A stretch of DNA of 13,187 nucleotides from CAZCTC01 sp964501335 (GTDB lineage Bacteria; Chloroflexota; Anaerolineae; B4-G1; SLSP01): positions 1 through 13,187 of the forward strand of contig CAZCTC010000123.1 in NCBI GenBank assembly GCA_964501335.1. Direction: 5' to 3'. The notes beneath the pieces were generated by a model. It was not told where the DNA came from. It did no database searches and was given only the letters and a program-made list of their open reading frames with translations. A program made the translations under genes and the position numbers. Positions 1-6,437 of this stretch are shown here, piece by piece (positions within the stretch are counted from its first letter, which is position 1; every line of letters begins with the position of its first letter).

Positions 1-274
1 TACAGGTGTGACGCGCTTTGGGGAAATTCTTTGTGAAGATGCGCCGCCGGCATCGGAGTGAGGGGGAGGGCTCAGAGAGTGCCGCGGGGACGGTTCTGGA
101 AAAGGCCATGTTTTGGGGCGCTGGCCCCCTCCCCATCCCTCCCCCATGTAGTTGTACAGGTGTGACGCGCTTTGGGGAAATTCTTTGTGAAGATGCGCCG
201 CCGGCATCGAGGTGAGGGGGAGGGCTCAGAGAACGTCGCCGGGGCGGCTCTGGAAAAGGCCATGTTTTGGGGCG
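1..274. repeat. 154-bp tandem duplication, two copies (second leads into the hairpin element)
   Basis: The block starting TACAGGTGTGACGCGC at position 1 recurs at 155, a period of 154 bp. The copies agree closely up to the left hairpin arm (about 112-120 and 265-274), with small differences such as GGAGTGAG versus GAGGTGAG. Copy 1 breaks off inside the left arm and continues into a C-rich spacer (121-154). Copy 2 completes the hairpin. Copy 1 begins at base 1, so the array may extend upstream of the window. No convincing gene lies here; short open frames in this stretch simply follow the repeat. Confidence 0.85.
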
Positions 275-418
275 CCTTCTGAGGCGCCCCAAAACATAAA
301 CAAAAAAACTTTCTCTTCCGATCCAGCGCGTCGTATTTTACGGGGAAAGGGCCATTTGCGGGGCGTTACAAGGCCGGGGCCATGCCATAGAGCCCTATTT
401 TCAGGACAGAAGTCGAGA
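236..418 (+). repeat. Hairpin-bearing intergenic element, copy A (plus orientation)
   Basis: The left part contains CGGCTCTGGAAAAGGCC. It is followed by a perfect 15-bp hairpin, arms 262-276 and 283-297, with loop TTCTGA at 277-282. Then come an A-rich stretch, a CTCT-rich stretch, a GCGCG segment, TTTGCGGGGCG, and a tail with TTTTCAGGACAGAAG. The whole segment aligns with copy C (4484-4671), although the arm sequences differ (TTTTGGGGCGCC here, TTTTCGGCGGCT there). The tail ends just before the ribosome binding site of the regulator gene at 436. Confidence 0.8.
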
Positions 419-435
419 TTTTAAGGAGGCCGAAT

Positions 436-1425
436 TTGCGCGCGGATCGTTTGTTATCGTTGTTGATGTTGTTGCAGAATCGTGGGCGGATGTCGGCGCG
501 GGAACTGGCTGTGGAGTTGGAGGTTTCCGAACGGACGATTTACCGGGATATCGATGCGCTGGGGACGACGGGGGTGCCGATCTATGGAGAACCGGGCCGG
601 GAAGGGGGGTATGCGCTGCTGGACAGTTACCGTACGACGTTGACCGGGCTTTCGGAGAGCGAGGTGCGGGCGCTCTTTATGCTCAGCATTCCGGCGCCGC
701 TGGCCGATCTGGGGGTGAGCCGGGAGTTCAAGGCAGCCTTGCTCAAGTTGACGGCGGCGCTGCCGGCAGCTCATCGGCAGGGCGAAGAGAAGGTTCGGCA
801 ACGTTTTTATCTGGATTCTACCTGGTGGGATCGCGATGAGGGGCCGGTGCCGCATTTGCAGGTTTTGCATCAGGCCGTCTGGAACGATCGCCGGGTCATT
901 TTGAAGCATCAGCCGATGCCGGAAGCGCTGGCGATGGAGCGGAAGGTCGATCCTTATGGGTTGGTGGCGAAGAGCGGCGCGTGGTATCTGGTTTTCGGCC
1001 TTTCCGACAATCCTCCGGAGCTGCGGTCGCCGCGTGTCCATCGGGTCGGCGATCTGTTGGATGTCCGATCGACGGGCGAGGCGTTTGCCCGGCCGGACGA
1101 TTTTGAGCTGGAGTCCTTTTGGAAGGAGTGGTGTGCGGTTCGTACTGAAGAGCGACGTTTTTATCGGGTGTTGGTGCGGGTGGCGCCGACGATGGTGAAC
1201 CGGTTGCCCTGGTATTTCGGGGACGGTATCCGCCGACGGATGGGGGAGGTGGGACCGCCGGATGCCGATGGTTGGGTGCGGTTGGAGCTTTTCTTTGATT
1301 ATTTTGAGGTGGCGCGAGCCCGGTTGATGGCGTTTGGGCAGGCGTTGGAGGTGTTGGAGCCGGAGCCGCTGCGCCTTTCTATTCTGGACCATGCGCAGCA
1401 GTTGATTAAGTTGTATGATCGATAG
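436..1425 (+). CDS. WYL-domain, HTH transcriptional regulator (YafY/DeoR-like)
   Basis: A 329-residue DNA-binding regulator. The N-terminus (about 1-60) is an HTH_11-type winged helix with the typical ARELAVELEVSERTIYRDID recognition region. A WYL ligand-sensing domain follows (about 135-210), with DPYGLVAKSGAWYLVFGLS and the signature W183-Y184-L185. A WCX-like C-terminal extension covers about 240-325. Length and domain order are normal for the family. The start is TTG at 436, chosen because AAGGAGG lies at 423-429 with six bases between; no ATG is better placed. WYL proteins often sense nucleic acid or small ligands and control stress, defence or transport genes. The ABC operon 500 bp downstream is a possible target but that is inference, since a MITE and a repeat element separate them. 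Confidence 0.92.
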   Translation: MRADRLLSLLMLLQNRGRMSARELAVELEVSERTIYRDIDALGTTGVPIYGEPGREGGYALLDSYRTTLTGLSESEVRALFMLSIPAPLADLGVSREFKAALLKLTAALPAAHRQGEEKVRQRFYLDSTWWDRDEGPVPHLQVLHQAVWNDRRVILKHQPMPEALAMERKVDPYGLVAKSGAWYLVFGLSDNPPELRSPRVHRVGDLLDVRSTGEAFARPDDFELESFWKEWCAVRTEERRFYRVLVRVAPTMVNRLPWYFGDGIRRRMGEVGPPDADGWVRLELFFDYFEVARARLMAFGQALEVLEPEPLRLSILDHAQQLIKLYDR

Positions 1426-1445
1426 TGCTTGTGCGGTCGGCACGG

Positions 1446-1803
1446 TAACGTCCCGCAAAAGGCTTTGGTTCGGCTTGAAGCGACGCGCTGGATCGGGGGA
1501 GAGAATTTTTTATTTAACCCAAGTTGCTACCTTTAAAAGACGTGCTTTCTATTTAAGCTTTTTTGCATGCAAAGGTTTAGTAGAAAGTAGACGGTAGACA
1601 GTAGACAGCGGATTTCCAGTCCATTTGAGCCGGTAAGGCGAAGATTTTTGCTGTCTACTGTCTACTTGCTGCTGTCTACTTTTGGACGGCATGCAGCGGA
1701 TCTTGAATCATGGGCTGGATTTATCGAGGTGGCAACTTGAATTATTTATATTTTGGGGTAACTTCAGAAAGCCGCCCAAAAATATGGGTTTTTCTTTCTC
1801 TTG
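1446..1803 (-). repeat. Hairpin-bearing element, copy B (minus orientation), interrupted by a MITE
   Basis: 1446-1516 and 1749-1803 are the two halves of one element. Joined without the MITE and one target duplication, they align closely with copy K (about 13049-13160), sharing GTCCCGCAA, GGCTTGAAGCG and CGCGCTGGAT. The hairpin is decayed: ATATTTTGGGG (1748-1758) against CCCAAAAATAT (1775-1785), with mismatches near the loop. The central CTTCAGAAAG is retained at 1762-1771. The T-run after the hairpin lies in plus sense, so it could once have terminated the regulator gene. No gene is visible in this region. Confidence 0.75.
1517..1740. mobile_element. MITE copy 1, 224 bp, non-autonomous
   Basis: Imperfect terminal inverted repeats: the left end reads ACCCAAGTTGCTACCT, and the right end read backwards is TCAAGTTGCCACCT. 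The flanks are TTTATTTA (1509-1516) and ATTATTTA (1741-1748), a 7-of-8 target duplication. The copy at 7661-7884 has the same length and differs at one base (1709 C, 7853 A). Inside is a perfect 16-bp inverted repeat, 1594-1609 and 1650-1665, made of GTAGACA-type heptads, plus the 12-bp palindrome TTTGCATGCAAA at 1562-1573. There is no transposase gene, so it would need one acting in trans. The IS family is not recognised. Confidence 0.88.
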
Positions 1804-1886
1804 TTTTTCGGGATTACGGCACAGGTTGTTTTTTTACTGTCTGCGACAAAGTTGAGACAAAGCCCCGATAGCCTTGCGACACTCCC

Positions 1887-1910
1887 CCGGTATCCTTAGA
1901 AGCATAAAGT
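1887..1910 (+). promoter_or_regulatory. Promoter-like motif shared with the M42 peptidase gene
   Basis: CCGGTATCCT followed by AAGCATAAAGT closely matches the stretch at 11897-11921 (CCGGTATACT, then AAGCATTAAGT). Both sit shortly before a ribosome binding site and start codon. TATCCT (1891-1896) would be the -10. No good -35 is found 16-18 bp upstream, so this copy is weaker than the one at 11901. It would drive the peptide-ABC operon. Confidence 0.4.
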
Positions 1911-1934
1911 CCAGTTGTTATTCGGGAGGTTGCC

Positions 1935-2129
1935 ATGAACCAGGAACAGATTTCGATTGTGGATTGGGCGCCGGCTTATGGTCCCAGCACTGCAATGGTG
2001 AACACGGATACCGTGCTCAGTTGTTCTTTGATTGCCTGGTTGCTGGCGAAGTTGCTGCCGGCTGTCGAGCCGGAAGCGACGCGAATTTCGCGCAGCCAGC
2101 CGTTGACGCCGGCTGTGGCGGTTCATTGA
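1935..2129 (+). CDS. Small hydrophobic peptide, 64 residues, first gene of the ABC operon
   Basis: I do not recognise this protein. It starts at ATG 1935 with GGGAGG at 1924-1929, five bases upstream, a strong translation signal. It ends 19 bp before the ABC ATPase gene, so the two are very likely co-transcribed. Residues 1-26 are polar (MNQEQISIVDWAPAYG at the start). Residues 27-44, VLSCSLIAWLLAKLLPAV, could form one membrane helix or an amphipathic segment. The tail 45-64 is Pro/Ala/Arg rich. There is one Cys (30). VLSC looks superficially like a lipobox but has no hydrophobic stretch before it, so lipoprotein processing is unlikely. It could be a small exporter subunit, a secreted peptide substrate, or a leader peptide. 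The case for a real gene rests on the ribosome binding site and position. Confidence 0.6.
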   Translation: MNQEQISIVDWAPAYGPSTAMVNTDTVLSCSLIAWLLAKLLPAVEPEATRISRSQPLTPAVAVH

Positions 2130-2148
2130 GACAGGAGGGAATGAAACG

Positions 2149-3027
2149 ATGGCGATTCAGGTGATGCATCTCAGCAAGCATTATCCGGGCGGCGTGAAGG
2201 CCCTGCGCGATGTTTCTTTCATTTTACAGCCCGGCGTGACGGGGTTGCTGGGGCCCAATGGAGCCGGGAAGAGTACTCTGATCAATTTGCTGGTCGGGCT
2301 GCTGAATCCTTCCGAGGGTGAGATTGCTATCGACGGCGAGCCGTTGATGGGATGCCGGGAGACGCTTTATACCTGGCTGGGGTATTTGCCGCAGCAATTT
2401 ACTCCTTATCCCTCTTTGACGGTCTATGAGTTTCTGGATTATATGGCCATGTTGAAAGGGCTGGAATCTTCTCATCAACGGCGGGCGCGGATCGATGCGG
2501 TGCTGGGGATTGTCCATATGGAGGAATATCGCCGGCGCCGGAGCGGGACGCTTTCCGGAGGACTGCGGCAGCGGTTGGGAATTGCGCAGGCGCTGTTGAA
2601 CGATCCGGAGATCCTGATTCTGGATGAACCGACGGCCGGTCTGGATCCGGATGAACGGATGAGTTTTCGCACCTGGCTGGCGGGGATGGCGCGGCGGCGG
2701 ACGGTACTTTTTTCGTCGCACATTGTGAGCGATCTGGCGGCGACTTGCGAACGGTTGCTGATTTTGGAACAGGGCGAATTGCTTTACGATGGAGCCCCGG
2801 CGGCTTTGCAGGATCGCGCGCGCGGACATGTCTGGGAGGTTCAGACGCCGGCTGCCGAGCTGGAATCGTTGAGCAGCACTGCTACGGTGGTCAATGCACG
2901 CAAGGAGGGCAGCCAGGTGATCGTGCGGGTGATTGCGCCGGCAGGGCCCTGTCCCTGGCCGGCGGGATCGGTTGAGCCGACGCTGGAGGATGCTTATGTC
3001 TGTATCCGTGCCGGGGCTCGAATATGA
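2149..3027 (+). CDS. ABC transporter ATP-binding protein
   Basis: A 292-residue nucleotide-binding subunit of an ABC-2 type exporter; it hydrolyses ATP to power transport through the two membrane proteins encoded next. Visible motifs are Walker A GPNGAGKST (35-43), Q-loop Gln82, signature LSGG (135-138), Walker B ILILDE (155-160), D-loop AGLD (163-166) and switch His191. Residues after about 215 form the usual C-terminal extension of NatA/CcmA-like ATPases. The start at 2149 is preceded by AGGAGG (2133-2138) with a ten-base gap. An ATG at 2141 is out of frame. The stop overlaps the start of the next gene by ATGA. The substrate cannot be told from the sequence; peptides, lipids, drugs and ions are all handled by this class. 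Confidence 0.95.
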   Translation: MAIQVMHLSKHYPGGVKALRDVSFILQPGVTGLLGPNGAGKSTLINLLVGLLNPSEGEIAIDGEPLMGCRETLYTWLGYLPQQFTPYPSLTVYEFLDYMAMLKGLESSHQRRARIDAVLGIVHMEEYRRRRSGTLSGGLRQRLGIAQALLNDPEILILDEPTAGLDPDERMSFRTWLAGMARRRTVLFSSHIVSDLAATCERLLILEQGELLYDGAPAALQDRARGHVWEVQTPAAELESLSSTATVVNARKEGSQVIVRVIAPAGPCPWPAGSVEPTLEDAYVCIRAGARI

Positions 3028-3788
3028 AGACGATTTGGGGCATTGCTTATCAGGAATTCCGTTTGCAGTGTCGCCGGCCGGCTCTGTGGATTGCTTTGGT
3101 GGTGGTGACGGCGTTGATGATGTGGGAGACTTTTCCCAATGCAGAGAATTTTCAGCGGCTGTCGGCGTTGGGTAATTCAGCTTATGCGGCAGCCCGATTG
3201 TTCGATCTCGGCATTCCGCCGTTGGCGATTGTGGCGGTGATTTTGACGGCGGATCGGCTGCGGATCGACCGTTCTGTTGCGGCGGTGCTCTGGACGACGC
3301 CCCGGATGACGGTGTCGCGTTACGTTTTGGGGAAGACGGTCGGGTCGCTGGCGGCGGTCAGTCTGTTGCCGTTGGGATTGGGGCTGGTCGGGATGACGGC
3401 GCGCTGGCTGGCTTATCCAGAAGGGTTTACTTTGATCTCTTATTTGAAGGCCTGGTTGTTGCTGGGCGTGGCTCCGTTATTGAGTCTGACGCTGGTGGCG
3501 ATGATGGCCGGGACGCTGGTGAATGTGCGGCTGTGCAACATCGTTTTAAGCCTTTATGTATTGTGGAGCAGCGGTTTCCAGTCGGCGGCGGCCAACGGCG
3601 TGACCCAGATTTATCGTTTTATCGGCAATATGCGAAGTTTGATCTATGTCCCGACCGGGTGGCCTTATCAGGAGGCGCTGGCTCAGGCCGGCTGGCGAAC
3701 GCTCTGTTTTGAATGTGGGGTGGCTTTGATTGCTTTGGGACTGTTGAGTTTTGCGATCGGCATGCGCCGTGAAAGAGGTGCTGTATGA
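3024..3788 (+). CDS. ABC-2 type permease, subunit 1
   Basis: A 254-residue polytopic membrane protein. About six hydrophobic segments lie near residues 20-38, 58-78, 104-124, 143-165, 170-190 and 230-247. The basic N-terminus and the cytoplasmic-type loop RLRIDRSVAAVLWTTPRMTV after the second span resemble ABC-2 permeases, where such loops contact the ATPase. The start overlaps the ATPase stop and its own stop overlaps the next gene, both by ATGA, indicating translational coupling. No closer family name can be given. With the next gene it most likely forms a heterodimeric channel. Confidence 0.8.
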   Translation: MKTIWGIAYQEFRLQCRRPALWIALVVVTALMMWETFPNAENFQRLSALGNSAYAAARLFDLGIPPLAIVAVILTADRLRIDRSVAAVLWTTPRMTVSRYVLGKTVGSLAAVSLLPLGLGLVGMTARWLAYPEGFTLISYLKAWLLLGVAPLLSLTLVAMMAGTLVNVRLCNIVLSLYVLWSSGFQSAAANGVTQIYRFIGNMRSLIYVPTGWPYQEALAQAGWRTLCFECGVALIALGLLSFAIGMRRERGAV

Positions 3789-4453
3789 ATACGTTGATGC
3801 GTTGGAATTATCATTTGCGGACATTGGGTTGGGATTGTGTGGGATTTCCCCTCCTGGTGGGGATTTGTTATGCTTTTCTGATCCGGGGCAGCGATCAATT
3901 GGGGGCGCGGGCGGCCCTGATGTTGTGGAGTGAGGTGTTGTTGCCGGGGATTGCTGCGGTGCTGGTCGCTCATGCCGTCAGTGCGGCCCGGGATTGCGTG
4001 CGTCCGCTGGTCTGTACCCAACAACGGATCGGCTGGCAGGTCTATCTGGAACGATATTTGTTGGTGGTAGGATTGATGGTCCTTGTCGGATTGGGGATCG
4101 ACGGAGTGTTGGCGGTTTTGTTGGGGGCGGCTCCGGGGCTGGTTTTTGAGGCGGCGCTGAGCGGGCTGCCGGTGCTGATCCAGTTGACGGCGCTGGCGGT
4201 GCTGGCGGCGGAGTTGCTGCATAATGCTTCGGCCGGGGCGGCGTTGGCGGCGGGGATCTGGCTGTGGTGGATGCTGGCGCAGGGCGTGGCCTTCCGTCCG
4301 GCCTGGGAGTTTATCTATCCTTTTTTGACCTATATCAATCCCGGTTCGGCCGCCTGGCTGGTGAACCGTTTTGTTGTGTTGAATATGGGGATTCTGTGTC
4401 TGGATTTTTATCTGAATCAGATTCAACAACAACCGCTGAACCTTGAAGTATAA
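3785..4453 (+). CDS. ABC-2 type permease, subunit 2
   Basis: A 222-residue membrane protein coupled by ATGA overlap to the preceding permease. Hydrophobic stretches lie near 21-33, 49-68, 91-121 (long, perhaps two helices), 125-145, 148-170 and 190-208. It is shorter than subunit 1 and shows no obvious sequence similarity to it by eye, so it is called a permease mainly from operon position and topology. The loop RPLVCTQQRIGWQVYLERY (73-91) is a plausible ATPase-contact region. AGAGG lies a few bases before the ATG. Ten bases after the stop a GTAGACAG-type repeat begins. Confidence 0.7.
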   Translation: MNTLMRWNYHLRTLGWDCVGFPLLVGICYAFLIRGSDQLGARAALMLWSEVLLPGIAAVLVAHAVSAARDCVRPLVCTQQRIGWQVYLERYLLVVGLMVLVGLGIDGVLAVLLGAAPGLVFEAALSGLPVLIQLTALAVLAAELLHNASAGAALAAGIWLWWMLAQGVAFRPAWEFIYPFLTYINPGSAAWLVNRFVVLNMGILCLDFYLNQIQQQPLNLEV

Positions 4454-4462
4454 TTTAGCGGA

Positions 4463-4478
4463 AGTAGACAGCAGACAG
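4463..4478. repeat. GTAGACA-type heptad repeat after the ABC operon
   Basis: AGTAGACAGCAGACAG, two heptad units directly after the last operon gene. Related tracts are at 6124-6145, 13012-13041 and inside both MITE copies. Confidence 0.75.
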
Positions 4479-4483
4479 CCTGC

Positions 4484-4671
4484 GTCATCAGGAGGACTCT
4501 GGAAAAAGCCTATGTTTTCGGCGGCTTTCTGAAGCCGCCGAAAACATAAACAAAAAACTCTCTTCCCCTGCTTCGCATCGCGCGGCGTATCTGACCGGGA
4601 AAAGATCATTTGCGGGACGCTATAAAACCCGGGCCCACCCATAGAGGCCTGTTTTCAGGACAGAAGGTCGG
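4484..4671 (+). repeat. Hairpin-bearing element, copy C (plus orientation)
   Basis: This is the most complete copy. It reads GACTCTGGAAAAAGCC, then a perfect 16-bp hairpin (arms 4511-4526 and 4533-4548, loop TTCTGA 4527-4532), then an A-run, a CTCT stretch, TGCTTCGCATCGCGCGGCG, ACCGGGAAAA, TTTGCGGGACG, TATAAAACCC, and the tail with CCTGTTTTCAGG. It aligns along its length with copy A. It lies between two genes on the same strand. The T-run that would make a terminator is on the minus strand, so terminating the plus-strand ABC operon is not its obvious role. Confidence 0.85.
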
Positions 4672-4719
4672 GGAAATGTTGAATCAATCGACGGTTGAGG
4701 GAGGATTGAAGAAAGCGTT

Positions 4720-6141
4720 ATGAGGTCTTTGTCGTTTCAATCGCAGTCGCGTGGGCGGATCGATATGCGGTTGGGGGGATTGATTGCCTGTGGGGTGCTG
4801 GTTGCGGGAATTTATTGGGCTGCGGTGGGAAGCCGCTTGCTGCCGGCTTTCTGGCGAATCCCGGCCCCGCCGCCGGCTGCGGCCGCCACCCGGGATGAAC
4901 GGTGGCGGCAGGATTTGCATTATCTGGCGGCCGAATTGCCGCGTTTGCATATCGATCCCTTTCATAAAGCCGGCCGTGAGGAGTTCGAACAGCAGGTCGC
5001 GGAGCTGGATGCGGCGATTCCGCAGCTGGACGATGTCTCGATTGCTCTGCGGATCATGCAACTGGTGGCCTTGCCGGGAGACGGTCATACAGAGGCCTAT
5101 TTGTCTGAAGACCTCTTGATGCGTTTGTATCCGGTGAAGCTGTACTGGTTTAAAGATGGCCTGTATGTTATCCATACGGCTCCGGAGGGGCAGGCGGCTT
5201 TATACAGTCGGGTGGAAAAGATCGACGGCGTGCCTGTGGAGGAATTGGAGCGGGCGGTTACGCCGTTGGTGGCTCACGACAATGTTTGGGGATTGAAGTC
5301 GCAGACGCCGGGTCTGATGCTCAGTCCGGAGGTTTTGCGAGGGTTGGGGCTGACGCAGGCAGTTGATCCGGGGCGGTTGAGTTTGATGGGGCCCGATGGT
5401 CGGCGATTTGAGATGCCGCTGGTGCCCGTCACTCCCCAGGAATATCGCAAGGTTTTAAGCGGCACGGCCCCGCTGCCGGTCACGCCGCTCTATTTGAAAA
5501 ACCGACAGACGGCTTACTGGTTCGAGTATTTGCCGGAGAGCCGGGTGCTCTATTTCCAATACAACCGTTGCCAGGAGATGCGGGAGGAGCCGATCCAGAG
5601 TTTTGTCTCGGAGCTGTTCGATTTTATGAAGCAGCATCCGGTGGAGCGGTTGGTGGTGGATTTGCGGCTGAACGGCGGCGGGAATTCTTCTGTGTTGAGC
5701 CCTTTTATTGAGCGAATTAAGGGCCATGCCTTGGATCAGCCGGGGAAGTTTTTTGTGATTATCGGGCGGCAGACCTTTTCTTCGGGGATTTTGAATGCCC
5801 TGGAGTTGAAGCAGAAGACGCAGGCGACCTTGGTTGGAGAACCGACCGGGGGACGGCCCAACCATTTCGGAGAAGTGCATTATTTTACGCTGCCGAATTC
5901 GAAGATTGAGATTTCCTACTCGACCAAGTATTTTGCGCCGGGGCTTTTTGATTTGGGGCTGGTCACCTTCGGCGATGGGTTGGGCGTGTTGGGGTATACC
6001 AGTGCTTATTTTCCGGTGACGGAATTTGGGGCGGATGCGGTCGAGCCGGAGATTTTTATCGAGCCGACGGGTGTTGATTTTGCCGCCGGCCGTGATCCGG
6101 TGCTGGAGTACATTTTAAAGACCGTAGACAGCAGTCAGTAG
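4720..6141 (+). CDS. Membrane-anchored S41-family peptidase
   Basis: A 473-residue protein with one N-terminal membrane segment (about 18-38) and a Pro/Ala-rich linker, placing the enzyme outside the membrane. The C-terminal region is an S41 (tail-specific/tricorn-core type) fold. VVDLRLNGGG (312-321) is the typical strand-turn. T352-F353-S354-S355-G356 holds the likely nucleophile Ser354. GEPTGGRPN (373-381) follows. GDGHT (120-124) supplies a His as in tricorn-type members. The Lys used by Ctp-type proteases is not present at the equivalent place (Arg379). The ATG at 4720 has a GGGAGG 15 bases upstream, which is long; ATG 4765 (Met16) is an alternative. The last codons, for VDSSQ and the stop, are made by a GTAGACA-type repeat. 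It might process the product of the ABC operon, but this is inference. Confidence 0.85.
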   Translation: MRSLSFQSQSRGRIDMRLGGLIACGVLVAGIYWAAVGSRLLPAFWRIPAPPPAAAATRDERWRQDLHYLAAELPRLHIDPFHKAGREEFEQQVAELDAAIPQLDDVSIALRIMQLVALPGDGHTEAYLSEDLLMRLYPVKLYWFKDGLYVIHTAPEGQAALYSRVEKIDGVPVEELERAVTPLVAHDNVWGLKSQTPGLMLSPEVLRGLGLTQAVDPGRLSLMGPDGRRFEMPLVPVTPQEYRKVLSGTAPLPVTPLYLKNRQTAYWFEYLPESRVLYFQYNRCQEMREEPIQSFVSELFDFMKQHPVERLVVDLRLNGGGNSSVLSPFIERIKGHALDQPGKFFVIIGRQTFSSGILNALELKQKTQATLVGEPTGGRPNHFGEVHYFTLPNSKIEISYSTKYFAPGLFDLGLVTFGDGLGVLGYTSAYFPVTEFGADAVEPEIFIEPTGVDFAAGRDPVLEYILKTVDSSQ

Positions 6142-6145
6142 ACAG
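6124..6145. repeat. GTAGACA-type heptad repeat overlapping the S41 gene end
   Basis: Heptad-like units (GTAGACAGCAG, then TCAGTAGACAG) run across the stop codon of the protease gene (TAG, 6139-6141). The final residues VDSSQ are encoded by the repeat. Confidence 0.75.
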
Positions 6146-6150
6146 TCCGC

Positions 6151-6230
6151 GCCGTCGGGACGGCTTTGGAAAAAGCTGTGTTTTCGTGCGCATTCTGATG
6201 CGCACGAAAACATCAACAAAAAACATCTCC
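6151..6230 (+). repeat. Hairpin-bearing element, copy D (plus orientation, shortened)
   Basis: CGGCTTTGGAAAAAGC leads into a 14-bp perfect hairpin, arms 6179-6192 and 6199-6212, loop TTCTGA 6193-6198, then ATCAACAAAAAAC. The right part found in copies A and C is missing; copy E begins at once. A small stem, GCCGTC and GACGGC, lies at 6151-6164. Confidence 0.75.
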
Positions 6231-6384
6231 GACCTGTGCGGGTAGTCTGGGAGGAAAGCCCATATTTGCGGCGGCTTTCTGAAGCCGCCGCAAATATGAA
6301 TAAAACTCTCTCTCCCTGCTTCGCACCGCGCGGCGATTTTTACCGGGAAAGCACCTGTTGCGGGACGGGAAAACGACTGTTAAG
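6231..6384 (+). repeat. Hairpin-bearing element, copy E (plus orientation)
   Basis: It begins with GACCTGTGCGGGTAGTCTGG, which recurs with three changes at 11781-11800 in copy J. A perfect 16-bp hairpin follows, arms 6261-6276 and 6283-6298, loop TTCTGA 6277-6282. Then come the CTCTCTC stretch, CTGCTTCGCACCGCGCGGCG, ACCGGGAAAG and TTGCGGGACG seen in copies A and C. Confidence 0.78.
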
Positions 6385-6386
6385 CA

Positions 6387-6428
6387 TATAATCGCGTGCC
6401 GCCCTTCTGAGGGCGGCACGCGATTATA
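6387..6428 (-). terminator. Hairpin downstream of the minus-strand lipoprotein gene
   Basis: A perfect 18-bp stem, arms 6387-6404 and 6411-6428, with the same TTCTGA loop (6405-6410; TCAGAA on the gene's strand). It starts 9 bp past the lipoprotein stop on the minus strand, a terminator position. No clean U-run follows, so termination efficiency is uncertain. Its loop places it in the same hairpin family as the longer elements, here without their flanks. Confidence 0.6.
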
Positions 6429-6437
6429 GTTACAAGG

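Noticed and set aside
454..1458. 334-residue open frame on the minus strand opposite the WYL regulator
   Set aside because: The translation is rich in His, Arg, Gln and Pro with no domain, and lies opposite a clear gene; it is a codon-bias shadow. The same applies to minus frames at 3683-4642, 5455-5880, 9858-10745 and 11961-13058.
1580..1680. CRISPR-like short repeats
   Set aside because: The 7-bp units are contiguous or inverted without unique spacers of regular length, and no cas genes are present.
1935..4453. A defined RiPP or lantibiotic cluster
   Set aside because: The small peptide has no Cys/Ser/Thr-rich core or double-Gly leader, and there is no radical SAM, LanM or YcaO enzyme nearby.
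4597..4626. Promoter inside element copy C (TATAAA at 4621)
   Set aside because: No -35 at a usable distance was found, so the TATAAA alone is not enough to call a promoter for the S41 gene.
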